A stretch of DNA of 64,000 nucleotides from Neodontobutis hainanensis. Its lineage: Eukaryota > Chordata > Actinopteri > Gobiiformes > Odontobutidae. This document shows positions 50,702 through 62,622 of this stretch, piece after piece. Position numbers and translations under genes: made by a program. The first letter of the stretch is position 1; each line of letters begins with the position of its first letter. The stretch lies in NCBI GenBank assembly GCA_024349245.1, contig JALDNG010000001.1, positions 1,919,001 to 1,983,000 on the forward strand, read 5' to 3'. The notes under the pieces are model-generated. The model saw only the letters and a program-made list of their open reading frames with translations, was not told where the DNA came from and ran no database searches.

Positions 50702-51093
50702 ATCCAGGCGTGGACCAGAACAAAAGGCGCATGCTGCTGCAGCGGAGACGGCGCACTGAGACGCAGTAAGAGTACAGTTCAATTAACGCAGGGCTTGGAG
50801 GCGGGTTATTGAATGAAAACTCATATCAAACACGACCAAAACCATAGAAGATCATGTGTTGAGAACACATGATCAGAACACACCCAAAACATAGCTCTAC
50901 ATCCTCCCACATTGCTATACATCGCACCACAACGCGAGGGGATTAACGTGTTAACAAAATACTGCAGATGGACTTCAATTAGGAACTTTGAAGAAGCCGG
51001 CTTTGAATTAAAAAGAAAAAAGGCTAGTCATTCCATGCAAGAAAACAAATGCAATCGCGCATTAAGTGATTAAGACAGTGTTTTGAGGCTTAC

Positions 51094-51140
51094 CTGGAGC
51101 TCGAGCCTGCAGAGCGGCACTAATACTCTTGTGTGGAGAG
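51094..51140 (-). other. map2 first (non-coding) exon, upper end uncertain
   Basis: A strong minus-strand donor (CTCCAG followed by GTAAGCC) ends a CpG-containing stretch. With the downstream leader exons at 32970-33045 and 26781-26836 it forms the expected 5' UTR chain. The transcription start is not fixed. The upper limit given is a minimum. Confidence 0.5.
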
Positions 51141-51300
51141 ACAAGGAGTGACAATGAAAGCAGTGTGGGGCACTCTGGTCCCTCCCATTGCAAATTGGAG
51201 CTACCGTAAATGCGGAAGTGGAGGCGCACGTGGATCGAGAGGCTGCACTACGCTGAATAGGGCAAACAAGCGACGACTGGAAGAAAAATGCCCACGTGAT
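51141..51300 (-). promoter_or_regulatory. putative map2 promoter
   Basis: This region lies directly upstream of the proposed first exon and is richer in CpG than its surroundings. It carries a CCAAT box on the minus strand (ATTGG at about 51194-51198) and two CACGTG E-boxes (51227-51232 and 51293-51298). No TATA box is evident. Confidence 0.45.
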
Positions 51301-52426
51301 TTGCAGCTAAAGTGCAAATTTTGATTGGAAAACGGCTTCAAAAGAGAGACGTGAGGAGATACAGAGGCTGCAAACCTGGAAGCGATAGAGGGACAGGATG
51401 TGGAGGCATTATTTTGGAGACTCTGGAGGATGCTTTAATGAACAACATGAACCATCCCCTGCACTTGGCTTTTGAACAACAGAGAGTAGACAGCTATATG
51501 CTAACAATCACGGGCTGTGAACTGTTGGATATGATGCATGGTTAAAAAGTTCTAAAAAATTAAAATGAATGAATAAATTATACATTTCATTTCTAGATTG
51601 AACAGATAGTCATATATTTCATACTACCACATTATTTATATGTATGTGATAAATCAGATATTTCTTTGATTACTTGCAGAAATGTGCCCTCACCTAAACA
51701 TTATAAAGATTTTAAAATCCCAAATAAATGTTAGTAGCATTTATAAATGACAAACACCATCAATCATGAAGACTTTTTATGAAAAAAAAAAAAAACGTAT
51801 TCCTGAAAATCCATACAGTAAAATGATCATTTATGAGCCATTCTGTGATGCTCAAACAAACATTAGAATTCTCTTAACACAGGCAGTAATAGACACTGGG
51901 AGAGGACACATGCATGGATGTCCTGTCCGCAGTGAACATTAGCCCAGCGCAGAGCCGGGGTGTGGCTTCTGTTGCTGAGCAAAAGATGAAAAAGGCTAAA
52001 GCAGAGAGAGAGAGAGAGAGAAGTGAGTGGAGAGAAGATAATGTGGATGTGATGCCAGAGGGCAGGAGTGCGAAAAGAAGGCTAGAGAGACGATAACTCC
52101 AAAAGCAAGGTGTGGCAGGAGGTTGGCTGTGAAGCCTGGTGCTACTCCTCTGAAGTGAGGGTCTGGGAGTGCCACAATGACACATTTTATTCTTACACAA
52201 TCCTTCTGAGAGAAATCTCCTGATTTGACAAACACGTCAGCTGTCAAATAAATAAAAGGGATAATAAAATATCCATTGGTGCAGTTTGTCAAGTCGCCTG
52301 TCATAATTTTAAGAGATTGCCTGTCTGCCACAGAATCACAGAGCAGCGTTTGTCACTGTCCCTGCTTTAAACATGCATGCGCTGCCACCTATTGACACAA
52401 ACACCACAATGCAATCAATATTTTTT
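51301..52426. other. acadl-map2 intergenic region
   Basis: About 1.1 kb lies between the acadl poly(A) signal and the map2 promoter region. It is AT-rich, with a short (GA)n run at about 52004-52021. No gene or RNA was recognised. Confidence 0.5.
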
Positions 52427-52432
52427 TTATTT
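52427..52432 (-). terminator. acadl poly(A) signal
   Basis: An AATAAA on the minus strand lies about 270 bases after the acadl stop codon, giving a short 3' UTR. Confidence 0.5.
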
Positions 52433-52703
52433 GAAGTGACTGAAATCTCAAGACTTTATGATACTAAATATAAAAATATAATCTATGGTAATTTAAAAAT
52501 TAAAGTAATTTCTCTTTCATACCACTACTGATGCTTCAAAGAGTTATGCATTTTGATCTACTAATTGACAATCAGTGTGAAAGTTACAAGTTTGTTACAA
52601 TATGGATGCATTGTAATTAATACAACATAGAGAACAATAGCGTCTGAAATTGCAAGAAGCTGCTACTTCACCCCTAAGTGCTTGTTAGTTTTTTAATTGT
52701 CCC

Positions 52704-55700
52704 TCACTTAGGACTAACAATGTCACGGGCGATAAGCTCTTTCATGATCTCATTGGTGCCACCGTAGATTGGCTGTACTCGGGAGTCCACGAAAGCCCTG
52801 CAAAGAGAGAAAAAAAAATTATGAAATGAAATATGATATACAGATAAGAATAAGTTAAATTCAAGACTTTTTAAGACCTTTTTAATACCACCTTACATGA
52901 AATTTAAGACAATACCTGTGATGGAAATACAAACACACATGTATATGTATGTATTGGCTACAAAGTTCTTTTTGGTGCCAGTCCAAACTTTGCTATATAT
53001 CTGCTTTTATCTTTCCCACACGTAAATGTCTGAACAAGCATCGAGTCATGAAACATTGCTTTGAAGACCTCCTCAATCCCTTCATTTGACCTGTATGACC
53101 AGTGGCAGACTGGGGAGAAAAAGTGTCTCGGGTTTCCCTGACAGACTGGCCCACTTGGTCAACTGCTGGGTTTGTTTGGTAAATCATAAGAATAAAAAAA
53201 AAAATGCATATATAAAATAATTACAATGTGATGATTTTTATTCTATTATATCAACATTTGCCCAGCCAGGCTTGTGGAAAGAATTTGACACATAAATGGC
53301 TTCCTTCTTAATACTAGAACTTCAAAACCTAACAACTTAAACTTGATATAAACTAAAGAAGGGAGGAAAACTTGAAAGGCAAATGTAAACCTACATTTTT
53401 TACTCCACGAGTAATCTCTGCAGCGACTAACTTTTTTCTGCTAAACTATTTTAATATTTTCACTCTCCATCATCTTTAGCACATGTGGCTGAGTAGCCAT
53501 GAGCATAAATGATGCTAGCCATAGCATCATCCTGTCTATAACACTCCATGTGTTATACAGGATGAGCACAAACTTGAACAAGACCTATGATGCTGTATGC
53601 ATCTCTAAAGAGGTTGTTATTGCCTCAGATTAGGTTTTTCCCATTTGAGACACTAATTTGTTGAACTAGGGTTGAGAAGACGAACTAGGAGCACAACAGC
53701 CTCACAATTTTTTTTTTAAATAAATAATTAAATAATGACAAGCGCCCTTGTGCTGCGGGCCGGGCTGGAGATTAATGGACCACACACGGTCCCTGTCTCA
53801 GTCGGGCTGCCCTACATCACTTAAGCTCCTGCTTTTGTGTACACCGCAGCCGCGCACCTCAAGGTGGGCTGTCTGACTCCTCTCCCATTGTTGAGGAGAA
53901 GCAGCGGCAAATGCATTTTCAGGGATAGCATGGCGCTGCCTCAAAAAAGGAGAAGCCGACAGCGGTTGTTAAAGCTGGTTAAAACGTTTTCTACAAACAT
54001 CGCAGTTTGCCTCGTAGACATTTACCGGCACCGGCCTCAATTCAACTTTCTGCACTTACCCATTATAACTACCTGCTACCTCAATTCTCTCTGGAGACGC
54101 AACGCGAGATAAAAAAAAAAAAAATGCAAGTACCGCAAGATGTAGATCTTATGTTCGATCAGACATTAGGTCCATCAAAGTGGAGAAATATTTGTGGTGA
54201 AGCAACAAAAAATATTTAAGACCTATTGAATCAAAATTTAAGAACTTTTAAAGAGACCACACTGCTTTTCCATGTGACCCAGAGAATTATGTACTTACTT
54301 TGCGATGGGGTACTCCCACATGTATCCCCAGCCTCCGTGGAGCTGCACACACTGAGTAGCCACTTTGTTCTGAAGGTCAGAAGCCCTGCAGGAAATTGTG
54401 TAAAAGTGAGCATACATCAGCTGGAGCGTGCGTTTATTTAAAAATATTCTGGTTTTAAATTGAATACATGTTAAAATGATTGTCGTTTTCTCACCAGTAC
54501 TTTGCCATTGAAGCCGTAGAAGCATTCAGGCGTTTCTCAGAGTGGAGTTGAAGACAGTTGTCTATAAACGCTCTGCCCACGCAGATGTCAGTCTTCAGCT
54601 CGGCCAGTTTATGCTGCACGGTCTATGGGTTAAAAATCCAAAAAATAAACAAAGTCTCAATCTTTTAAATTCAGCATCAACAGTAATATAAATCATTAAT
54701 GGTGCTGTTCAGACCTGTAGGTGAGCAATGGTTTTGCCAAAAGCTTTTCTCTGCAGCACGTAGTTCCTCGTTTCCTCAAACATGAACTCACTGCTCGCTA
54801 AAGCCATGCTGGCAATGGCCAGACGCTCCTAATAAACAAACAGAAGTACATTTGTAAAGTCTGAAATCTTTTATTACAACATCTTTATATTATTTTCACC
54901 TGAGGCAGCTCATTCATCAGGTAAAAGAATCCTTTGTTAGCTCCACCGAGGAGAGCGTTGGCTGGGAGACGCACATCCTCAAAAAACAACTCAGCAGTGT
55001 CCTAAGAGAAAATATAGTTATTAGAAAGAGTTTGCAGAAAGTTTAGGTAATACAAAACGAAGAATATGCCAGATACCTGTGCCTTCAAACCAATCTTCTC
55101 CAGTTTGCGTCCTTTATGAAAACCCTTCATGCCGTCCTCCACCAGGAACAGACTGATGCCATGAGCTGGGGATTTTGCCTCGCGGTTGGTTACGGCCACC
55201 ACTATGACGAGGTCAGCCATCCAACCGTTTGTGATGAAGACCTTAAGAAGAAGAACATACACAAGATAATCTTTCACTTGACAAGTGCAGTCATATAGAT
55301 TTAGCAATTAGAAGATGGTTTTCCTTTGATAATGAAAGAAAAACAGTTTGTGTGTGTGTCAAATGAATCACCTTGTTGCCATTAAGGATCCAATCACTGC
55401 CTTCCCTCCTTGCATTTGTCCTTACTCCTTGCAAATCACTGCAAAACAAATAGTAGACCATTATTTAGTGTTCAATTGCGTCAGTGAGCTCCAAGCTACT
55501 TTTTGAGTCAATAGAGACCTGCCTGCTCCCGGCTCGGTCATTGCAATCGCGCCGATGCATTTCCCTGCGGTCATCTTGGGAATGAAACGTTCAATTTGTT
55601 CCTTCGAGCCGTACTTAGATATGTAAGGCATGGCGATGTCCGAGTGCAAACTGAAGCCAGGTCCGGAGCAGTTACAGTACATTCTACAATACAAATCCTA

Positions 55701-56345
55701 AATGTCAGCCATAAATATAGGTTAAGTATTTGTTCTTTTTCACAATAAAGGTCGACTCACTGCTCCTCCCACATGATGTCAGCGTAAAACACATCTCCTC
55801 CAATGCCTCCGTGTTCCTCAGGTATCAACAATCCCAGAAGGCCTTGCTCACCGGCCTTCTCCCACAACTCCCTGCTCACCTGACCCGCCTTCTCCCATCT
55901 AGAGCAAAAGCCAATAATTAACCATCATCATAGAATAATAATAATAAATAAACTAAAGTGAGTACATGACCATTAATAGAACCCACATACTCCGTGTGAT
56001 GTGGAACCACCTCCTCTTGGAAAAAACGGCGGACGTTTTGCCTGAATAAGTCATGGTCCTCGTTGAAGATGCGGCGAGTCCCGATGTCCATCAGGCTCTT
56101 GGCTGAAGCTGTCTCTAACCGTTTTGAGCTCTGGTGAGACTGTTCAGCTTGGGTGTGCTGCAGTCTAACAAAAAATATATACAACAAAGAATAGGTGACA
56201 ATGGCAATTGACTACATTAACAAGTGCAATATAATGTATACCGCACAGGTTTTTACCTAATGGAGGCTGCAGGTAATGACTGGCCATGACTTGAAACATT
56301 TCTCAGCCCTGAAAAGCAAGTCTTGGCGATTCTTCGAGCAAGCAT
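52704..56345 (-). CDS. acadl: Long-chain acyl-CoA dehydrogenase, mitochondrial
   Basis: This FAD enzyme makes the first oxidation step of mitochondrial beta-oxidation on long and branched acyl-CoAs and passes electrons to ETF. Eleven exons join in phase: 56257-56345, 55991-56164, 55761-55898, 55519-55683, 55372-55438, 55077-55241, 54900-55001, 54715-54828, 54495-54622, 54299-54385 and 52704-52797, giving 440 residues (human about 430). The N-terminus MLARRIAKTCFSGLRNVSSH is basic and free of acids, as in a matrix-targeting peptide. Family motifs include RRFFQEEVVPHH, NCSGPGFSLHS, IGAIAMTEPGAGSDLQG (FAD/substrate site), SPAHGISLFLVE, LHGGWGYMWEYPIAK and PIYGGTNEIMKELI. The catalytic-base glutamate of this family fits PQ-ERLAIA at the start of the exon at 54715-54828. 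The last residues are DIVSPK. All key motifs are intact. Confidence 0.96.
52850..54265. mobile_element. repeat-derived sequence in acadl intron 10
   Basis: The last acadl intron (1.5 kb) is far longer than the others and looks like inserted repeat DNA. One end carries TTCAAGACTTTTTAAGACCT and the other TTTAAGACCTATTG and TTTAAGAACTTTTAAAGA, motifs typical of fish hAT-type elements. A middle part reads CCAGTGGCAGACTGG, also repeat-like. A plus-strand frame (53836-54112) is open but unrecognised. No clean inverted termini or target duplication were found, so this may be a mosaic of old insertions. Confidence 0.35.
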
Positions 56346-56549
56346 CCTCTGGGAAACAATTAAAACCAGATTTATTCGTGAACAATATGCAATATCACTG
56401 ACTTACACTAGATAAGGAAACGTTTCAGTACGCAGTTACACAAAATATCGATTGTTAGCTGCTAAAAAGTTAAAACTGGTTTAAAAGGCAACAGATGTAA
56501 GTTAGCTAAATTGCACTGCTTACTTCAGCTTATTTTCCTGCTTAATTAC

Positions 56550-56600
56550 CCCACGAAACACTTCGAAATAGTTTAATTTAGAGCAAAGGTTATGGAGGCG
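56550..56600 (-). other. acadl non-coding first exon
   Basis: The ATG at 56343-56345 lies only three bases after a good acceptor (TTGTTTCCCAG), so an upstream exon is needed. A minus-strand donor (GTAATTAAG) at 56544-56549 follows a short stretch downstream of paired CCAAT boxes. The upper limit is approximate. Confidence 0.5.
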
Positions 56601-56626
56601 TTTCCCTGTGAACAAGCTGCTCAGTG

Positions 56627-56663
56627 ATTGGTCTGCAGCTGCCTCGATACAGTTGCTGATTGG
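56627..56663 (-). promoter_or_regulatory. acadl promoter, paired CCAAT boxes
   Basis: Two inverted CCAAT boxes (ATTGG at 56627-56631 and 56659-56663) are 32 bases apart, about three helical turns, a spacing often seen for NF-Y. They sit just upstream of the proposed acadl first exon. No TATA box is seen. Confidence 0.5.
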
Positions 56664-56699
56664 TCGGCGACGTGCAGGCTAAGTTAGCTTTTGTCCATC

Positions 56700-57515
56700 T
56701 CTAGAAACGCTAATGCTGCTGTGGAAAAAACTATATTAATTAAAGAAAAATGTATTTTTAAATGGCAGTAATTCAAACCTACTTCGCTATATCTGCCACC
56801 AGGCGCTTGTTAAGAAAAAATAAAGCATCCAAAACAGTGAGAGGAATGCTCTCTCTTTTAACTTGTTGTGGTCACTTCTTCGGGAGACGAACCCTGCCCT
56901 AATGTAACAGGGTTGAGCTTATTGCTGTCCTCTAGTGGCCACATAATATATTGCTTTATGAGAAATTCAATCCCGTACACTTTTAAATCAATTGTAAATG
57001 AGAATGAATGTTACAATTTTGGTGGTGGTGGTAGTTTTCATTTAGTATACTGGTAAAAGATGTGTTTAACCTTTAGATGTTCATACATTTTTACATTATT
57101 ATTCTTATTTTTTATTCAATAGGCTGTGATAATACTTCTTTACTTCTTATATATGCTACCTGCAGAAACTGAATTAATCTTTTTTCAAATGGTGTTCCCA
57201 AAGTAGAGTGAATTTCATTAAGATAAAAAAATATGAATATAATTTCTGTTTATTTTAATTCACCAATATATCCTACAATGCATAGGTATCAATCTATTTA
57301 TATATAATATACCCTTAACATTATTTAGATGTCACAAATGCTTTTAGTGGGCTTTCCATTGGGGGATGGGGGGCTGTTGTAGTTCTATGTACATGCAAAG
57401 TTAGATTTAAGTAATCTAATATTCAGCCTATAAAATATAGACAAATTCTTTCCTATTTAAATGGAATATCTACAATCAGCAGAGAATGAGAGATCAAGAA
57501 TCAATCCAAATGGGA
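56700..57515. other. myl1-acadl intergenic region
   Basis: This AT-rich stretch lies between the acadl promoter and the end of the myl1 3' UTR. No coding frame or RNA gene is supported. Confidence 0.5.
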
Positions 57516-57530
57516 TGTACTTTGGAAATG

Positions 57531-57536
57531 TTTATT
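57531..57536 (-). terminator. myl1 poly(A) signal
   Basis: An AATAAA on the minus strand lies about 475 bases after the myl1 stop. The bases between (57537-58006) would be the 3' UTR and contain G-rich and C-rich patches. Confidence 0.5.
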
Positions 57537-58006
57537 CTGAAATTAACAGAATGAATATAAATACAACTTTAGTGGGAAGTGGGCGACTTTTGGCGGTCAA
57601 TCCACGACCATTCTCCAGCACCTTGGGGATTGCTGGGCCAGTGATCGAGCGACTGAATGAGGTGGCGGTGGGAAGGCAGGGATCTACCCTCACTTGATGA
57701 GTGGTCACCCCTTCTCCCCCGTTCCTCACCCCATGCGGCCAGTGGAGACATGCCCCGGGGGGTGGGGGGAGGAGGCCGTTTGATGGGGTCTAGAACGAAG
57801 AGACGACTGTGGTGTTTCGGGAGAGGAGGGTTGGGTGCGAAATGGACAGAAAAACAATAAACATAACAAAATGGGTTTGCTTCAACATCCCTTGCACATT
57901 GTCCTTGTCTTTCCTTAGTTGGTCTTTAAACAGTGTAGATGTCCTCACACTATTGGGCTGTCTGTAGGAAAGCTACGGTTTCTTCAGCACTCCAGCTGTG
58001 GGCCTC

Positions 58007-60147
58007 TTACACAGACATGATGTGCTTGACGAAAGCTGGAGGAGACCAAACAAGAATAAAACGTATTTAAAAATTTGGTAAAATAAATAATGATATTAGG
58101 GAAGATAAAAAAAAATGTGATAATGTGTAAAAGCCTGTGAAGGAATGTTAGTAGGAAAGCTTACCCTCATAGTGCACACTGCCGTTCTCGTCCTCCTGAC
58201 CGGCCATGAGGGCATCAATCTCAGGCTCGGTCATCTTCTCTCCTGTAGATTTCACAAGGATCACAGTGTCACAAGTAGCGTCTCCAATTCAAACACATGT
58301 CGCAATACTGCGCATGCTAAGAAAACTATATTTGCGCACGTCTATTTTCAGGTGTGGGAAAGGCGAGACTCACCCAGAGTGGACAGCACGATACGCAGCT
58401 CAGCGCCCATGACTGTGCCGTTGCCCTCTTTGTCAAAGACGCGCAGACCCTCAACGTAGTCGTCAACGGTACCCTTGGGGAGGGCATCAACCTTCTGCAG
58501 CATGGGCAGGAAACCTTCGAAGTTCAGCCTCTTGTTGGCCATGTCTGAATGAACACAGAACACACTTGGTAACACTCTTTAAGAGAAGTCAGGTGAATTT
58601 AGGGGTTATCTTAGAAATTTACCGTCGGCGGATGGGTTGCCAAGGATCTCTGTGACAGATTTGTTGGTGGGGTTCTGGCCCAGAGCGCGCATGATGTCGG
58701 CCACCTGGTTGTAGGCCACCTGACCATCACCAATTCTGTCAAAGAGACCGAAAGCCTCCTTGAAGTCTGAAGAAGGCAAAGAGACATTTTGTTAGTGTTT
58801 GGGCTGCATGTTTTTTTCCTGATTAGTTTGCCCTTTTGTCACCATACATCATAAAGAAACAGACTACGGTGGTTCATTTGTGATAACAGTTCCTTGTGAA
58901 ATTATAATCAGCATTGTTTGGTGCACTTGATCCACTTTGGTTAATCTGTTTTTTCCATTACACGGTTCATTCGCAGCATTAGCAGCTGTGTGGAAGGATG
59001 TAAATGCCACGTGCTTGCGCCATTGTTCGCAGGCTCATCAGGAACGTCCGCTTTAGAAGTAGAAGCTGTAAAGTGATTTATTTTTTATGGAGCCTGAGTT
59101 AAAGATTTGACAGATGACTCTGAACCCTTCCCACCCTTCATTCGATTTAGGGAAACATGTGCTAACTGATACACCCCCACAGAGTAGCCCCTTTGCCATA
59201 TACAGGCACAGGCTCAAGTTAAAAAGAAGAATGCTGACTGCTGTGAAATCAACACCTCCTCACCCTCTAAATACCAGTTGAGCAGTAAAATCTGAGAATG
59301 GCCAATCAGCAATTTTCTTTTTTTAGGCAGGATTTGAAGGTCTATGGCAAAGTACAGATGGATTTTGTGAACATTTTTGTGTCCTTTCAAGCAAAAAACC
59401 TGAATTGTGTTTTGGGCGGCCATCTTTCTGCACAGTGACTAAAATATTGTCACTGGAGATGCCTCGTAATGAGACACCTCCGACCCATCGTCTTTAAGAC
59501 CTTGGCCTTTGGATTATCACCTCCACCGTGCAAGGGCCACTGGGAGTTAAAAGACAAGGCTCGAGGGCTCAGAATAGACATTTCTCAAATCCTTCTCAAC
59601 AACTGGAACCAGTGGAATGGAATGTCCTGGACACAGAGTCCTTACGACATCGACTTAGTAATTTCAAATTTAGTAATTGTACATGTCTCTGTATTTTTTA
59701 CAATGACAGTGACATATTGCACAAGGGGCAAAGTTCAGTTGTAGATTCACAAGTTTGCAGACTTTTTGTCCCACTCACCCTCAATCTGGTCGGCTGAGAA
59801 TTCGGCCTAAAAGATACAAATACAAACATTGAAAATGCATTGCATACTGATAAAATAACTGATGATAACATAGCAGAAGGACTTTTTTATAAAGTGCCAA
59901 AAAATTACCGTAAATACACTAAATATTGAGATTATGCACAAATAAGAAAAACATTTTGAAGCATACTAAACTCTTGACAGTGATAATAAATGCAATTTTT
60001 TACCCTTTTCTATCACATTATTAAAAGTAGAAAAAGTGGATTTTAAGAGAGTCATATCCAAAGCCACAGTTTAAGAAAAAAAAGGGGGAAAAAAATAAGA
60101 GTAACTCCATTGGTATATATCCAAGGACACAACACGGTACACACCAT
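58007..60147 (-). CDS. myl1: Fast skeletal myosin light chain 3 (essential/alkali light chain)
   Basis: This is an EF-hand protein that wraps the lever arm of fast skeletal muscle myosin. Six exons join: 60145-60147 (the ATG alone), 59779-59806, 58623-58766, 58374-58544, 58165-58242 and 58007-58035, giving exactly 150 residues, the normal MLC3 length. The product opens [20 protein letters not shown], then has [40 protein letters not shown] and ends AFVKHIMSV. It lacks the Ala/Pro-rich N-terminal extension of the MLC1 form, and no such exon is visible upstream. The sequence is closest to what is called mylz3 in zebrafish. The symbol myl1 is given from linkage to acadl, so the choice between myl1 and mylz3 is open. 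The start codon as a single-codon exon is notable. Confidence 0.92.
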
Positions 60148-60238
60148 TGTGGAGAGCAGTTGGAGGAGCGGAACGAAAGGAGAGACAGAAGCTGGAGTCC
60201 CAAGACAGAGTGGTCCTGAGCCATGGCTGGAGCCCCCT

Positions 60239-60389
60239 CTTATTTATCCGGACCATGTGATGTCACGTATGCTAATGGTAACAGATCAGATGACACGTTG
60301 GACCATCTTTAACTTTCTTAGGGCAAACGGAAAGAGGAGCTGAGCCTTGGGTGCAGTGGGCCTTTAGAAGGGGAAAGAGTTATTTATAG
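60239..60389 (-). promoter_or_regulatory. myl1 muscle promoter (TATA, E-boxes, MEF2 site)
   Basis: On the minus strand a TATA-like GATAAATAAG lies at 60239-60248, placing the start near 60212 and giving a leader of about 65 bases. Upstream are E-boxes at 60254-60259 (CACATG) and 60287-60292 (CATCTG), and a MEF2 consensus CTATAAATAA at 60380-60389. This set is typical of fast muscle genes bound by MyoD-family factors and MEF2. Confidence 0.65.
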
Positions 60390-62622
60390 GAACATTTAAA
60401 AAAAGTGTGTGAAGACACTGGATTATACATGTGCGCCAACAAAAAAAAAAAAACTCTTTATGCTACTTCAGATGTCTTTGTTTTTGTGGACGTTGTGATT
60501 TCTTTCTGTAATGACCCTGCTCAAGCTCATGGCAGATGGAGAGAAAATGCCCAAGTGTCAGCTGAGATGTCTGTGCTCCAGAAAGGCATGGAGCTCATTT
60601 ACAAGGAGGTATTTTTAAACCGCCACACTGATGCTCCTCTTATGGTTAAAATGATAGCACAAAAAGCAGCCAAAATGATGATTCTGTCCAAAATCAATGT
60701 GTAATATTTTACCTCAAAGAAGGAGCGGGTACAATTAAGCAAAGATGTACACAAATTTAAATTCACTTACAATATTTTTTTGCTTTCCACTTTAACACAA
60801 TAGCTGCTTTTTGCATAGTTACAACAAACTGCAGGAGAGAAAAGCTGTCTATTTCTCACAAATAACTAAATCTTATTGACATTACTTTTTGTTGGTTTTC
60901 AGAATAAAAAAATGACATTGTAGCTTTACCAAACATAAAGAGAATAGTGCTCATGCTTTGTGGGAAAGAAACGCAGACTACCTTCAACCCCACTTTAATA
61001 TTTCAATGTATTTTATGAAAAATCATTAAAACCTTCGGTACGGCTGATGAAAACCTCGAGAGACAACGAGGCAATAAAGACAAACACCAGACATAAGAAG
61101 AATACTTTAACTAAGTCTAATCCACTTATTCACAGCACTTTCCGTGGTGCAGATGGTATTATTAAAAGGATGGCTTTTATTGTTATGATAATATGGTTAA
61201 TCTGAATCATAATTTAAGGATATTTTATGATCATAACGTTTCCTGCTTTATGATGTGCCCAGTGGGACTTTTCACTCACAGTGAAGTGTGTCATTATTCT
61301 ACATTGTTCTAGAAGCCTCTGTGGAAGGCTTTATTCTTTTGAGCTGTAAAACTTAACCATACATGTCAGAGGGACTTGAGGTGACCAGTGGATGTCTAAC
61401 CTTATGCTGCAGCTGGATTCTCGCGAGATTTGGGAGCACAAAAATCCATCTTGAGCTGCTCCAAGCAAAGTATTCACAATCTGAACCCTAGCTTTACCAA
61501 ATCTCGGTTCCGACAAGTCTAGGCGTGTTGTAGGTTTGAAGATGTGGTTTTACTGTTATGAACTTAAACAACATGGCACTGCCCTGATTGGATAAAACTG
61601 CGGTTGATAATCACCAACCAGGTATTCTTTTAAAGAACATTATGTGGAGCAGACTATGTTCTATCTGAAAGGGCCAGGTTAGTGGGTGTCTAAGAGCAAT
61701 AAGAAAACCCTTGTAAATAATTTGTCACACATTTGGAATTTCCATGGCTTACTGCAATTGGAGATTTTAGACAGAGGTTGTTCAGAAGTAGGGGATTTTA
61801 AACTGTCACAAAAAAAACTACGAACCTGTACTGATGCTGGCAAAGGTCCCCAGAGTAATTAGGTATTCAGTATCTCATTATCTAAAGCAACTCAAAGCAA
61901 TGTTTTATCTTAAAATATGTAGCCTTATACTTCCAAAATGTCTCATGAGATGCTTGCTGCTGTTTCGCAAAACACAGAATTTCATCAGAACTTTTGATAT
62001 TAACACAAGTGTCCACACATCTTGTTATATAATGAATGCTATAGTGTGTGTGAGTATTAGTCTTAGGACATTCCTAGAAAGCTTCTCTAGGTTAAAGTGA
62101 CAGTTGCGCAATACATCAGCAAGGTCACTCTCAAAGCAATTCGGAAAAAAACTATCTAGCTACTTTAAGATCAACGGAAAAAACAGACGGGAAGAAAACT
62201 TTGAAAAGATTTGAGAGCAGTGGTGGTTATTATAATAATGATGGGAACATATTTCTTGTATTTGAGACCAATATTTGGATAATCATTAAAAAGTTGGTAC
62301 TAAAGTTAAGTCTTATATTGACTTTTTTTTTCTTTCCAATTTCTTATTACTATACATACTCCGGTCGAAATGCATGTGTAAACATGTCTGAGTAATCCTG
62401 ATTTGTTGTCACAGCTATGACAACTATTGCATTTGGTGACCCACAACTCTGGCACACAACAAAACAAAGGAGATATTTCTATTCTAATGCCTTAGTGGCT
62501 TTACATTTCTGAGATTTTAATATAAATCCTACACAGAAATTTAATAATAGTGCCAGTAGCAACAATGTCACTGGCAACTCTGCATTAAGTCTGACTTGTC
62601 ATCGGTACTGTAACACTCTTAC
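60390..62622. other. upstream flank of myl1
   Basis: AT-rich intergenic DNA with no supported exon. Open frames here are short and unrecognised. Confidence 0.45.

Larger units (their letters stand above)
33046..51093 (-). other. map2 first intron, about 18 kb
   Basis: This is the long first intron of map2. It holds a G-quadruplex motif (33497-33526), a degenerate GACTAAACCAG-like low-complexity stretch (about 33860-34110), a 23-base poly(A) run (43524-43546), a teleost interspersed repeat (about 41100-41450), an X-box (45133-45146), a CArG-like CCTTAAAAGG (45983-45992), a possible hAT-like relic (46491-47331), a CA-rich microsatellite (47546-47590) and a short hairpin (48937-48969). Several open frames of 100-150 codons on the plus strand show no recognisable protein and were not called. 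Confidence 0.55.
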
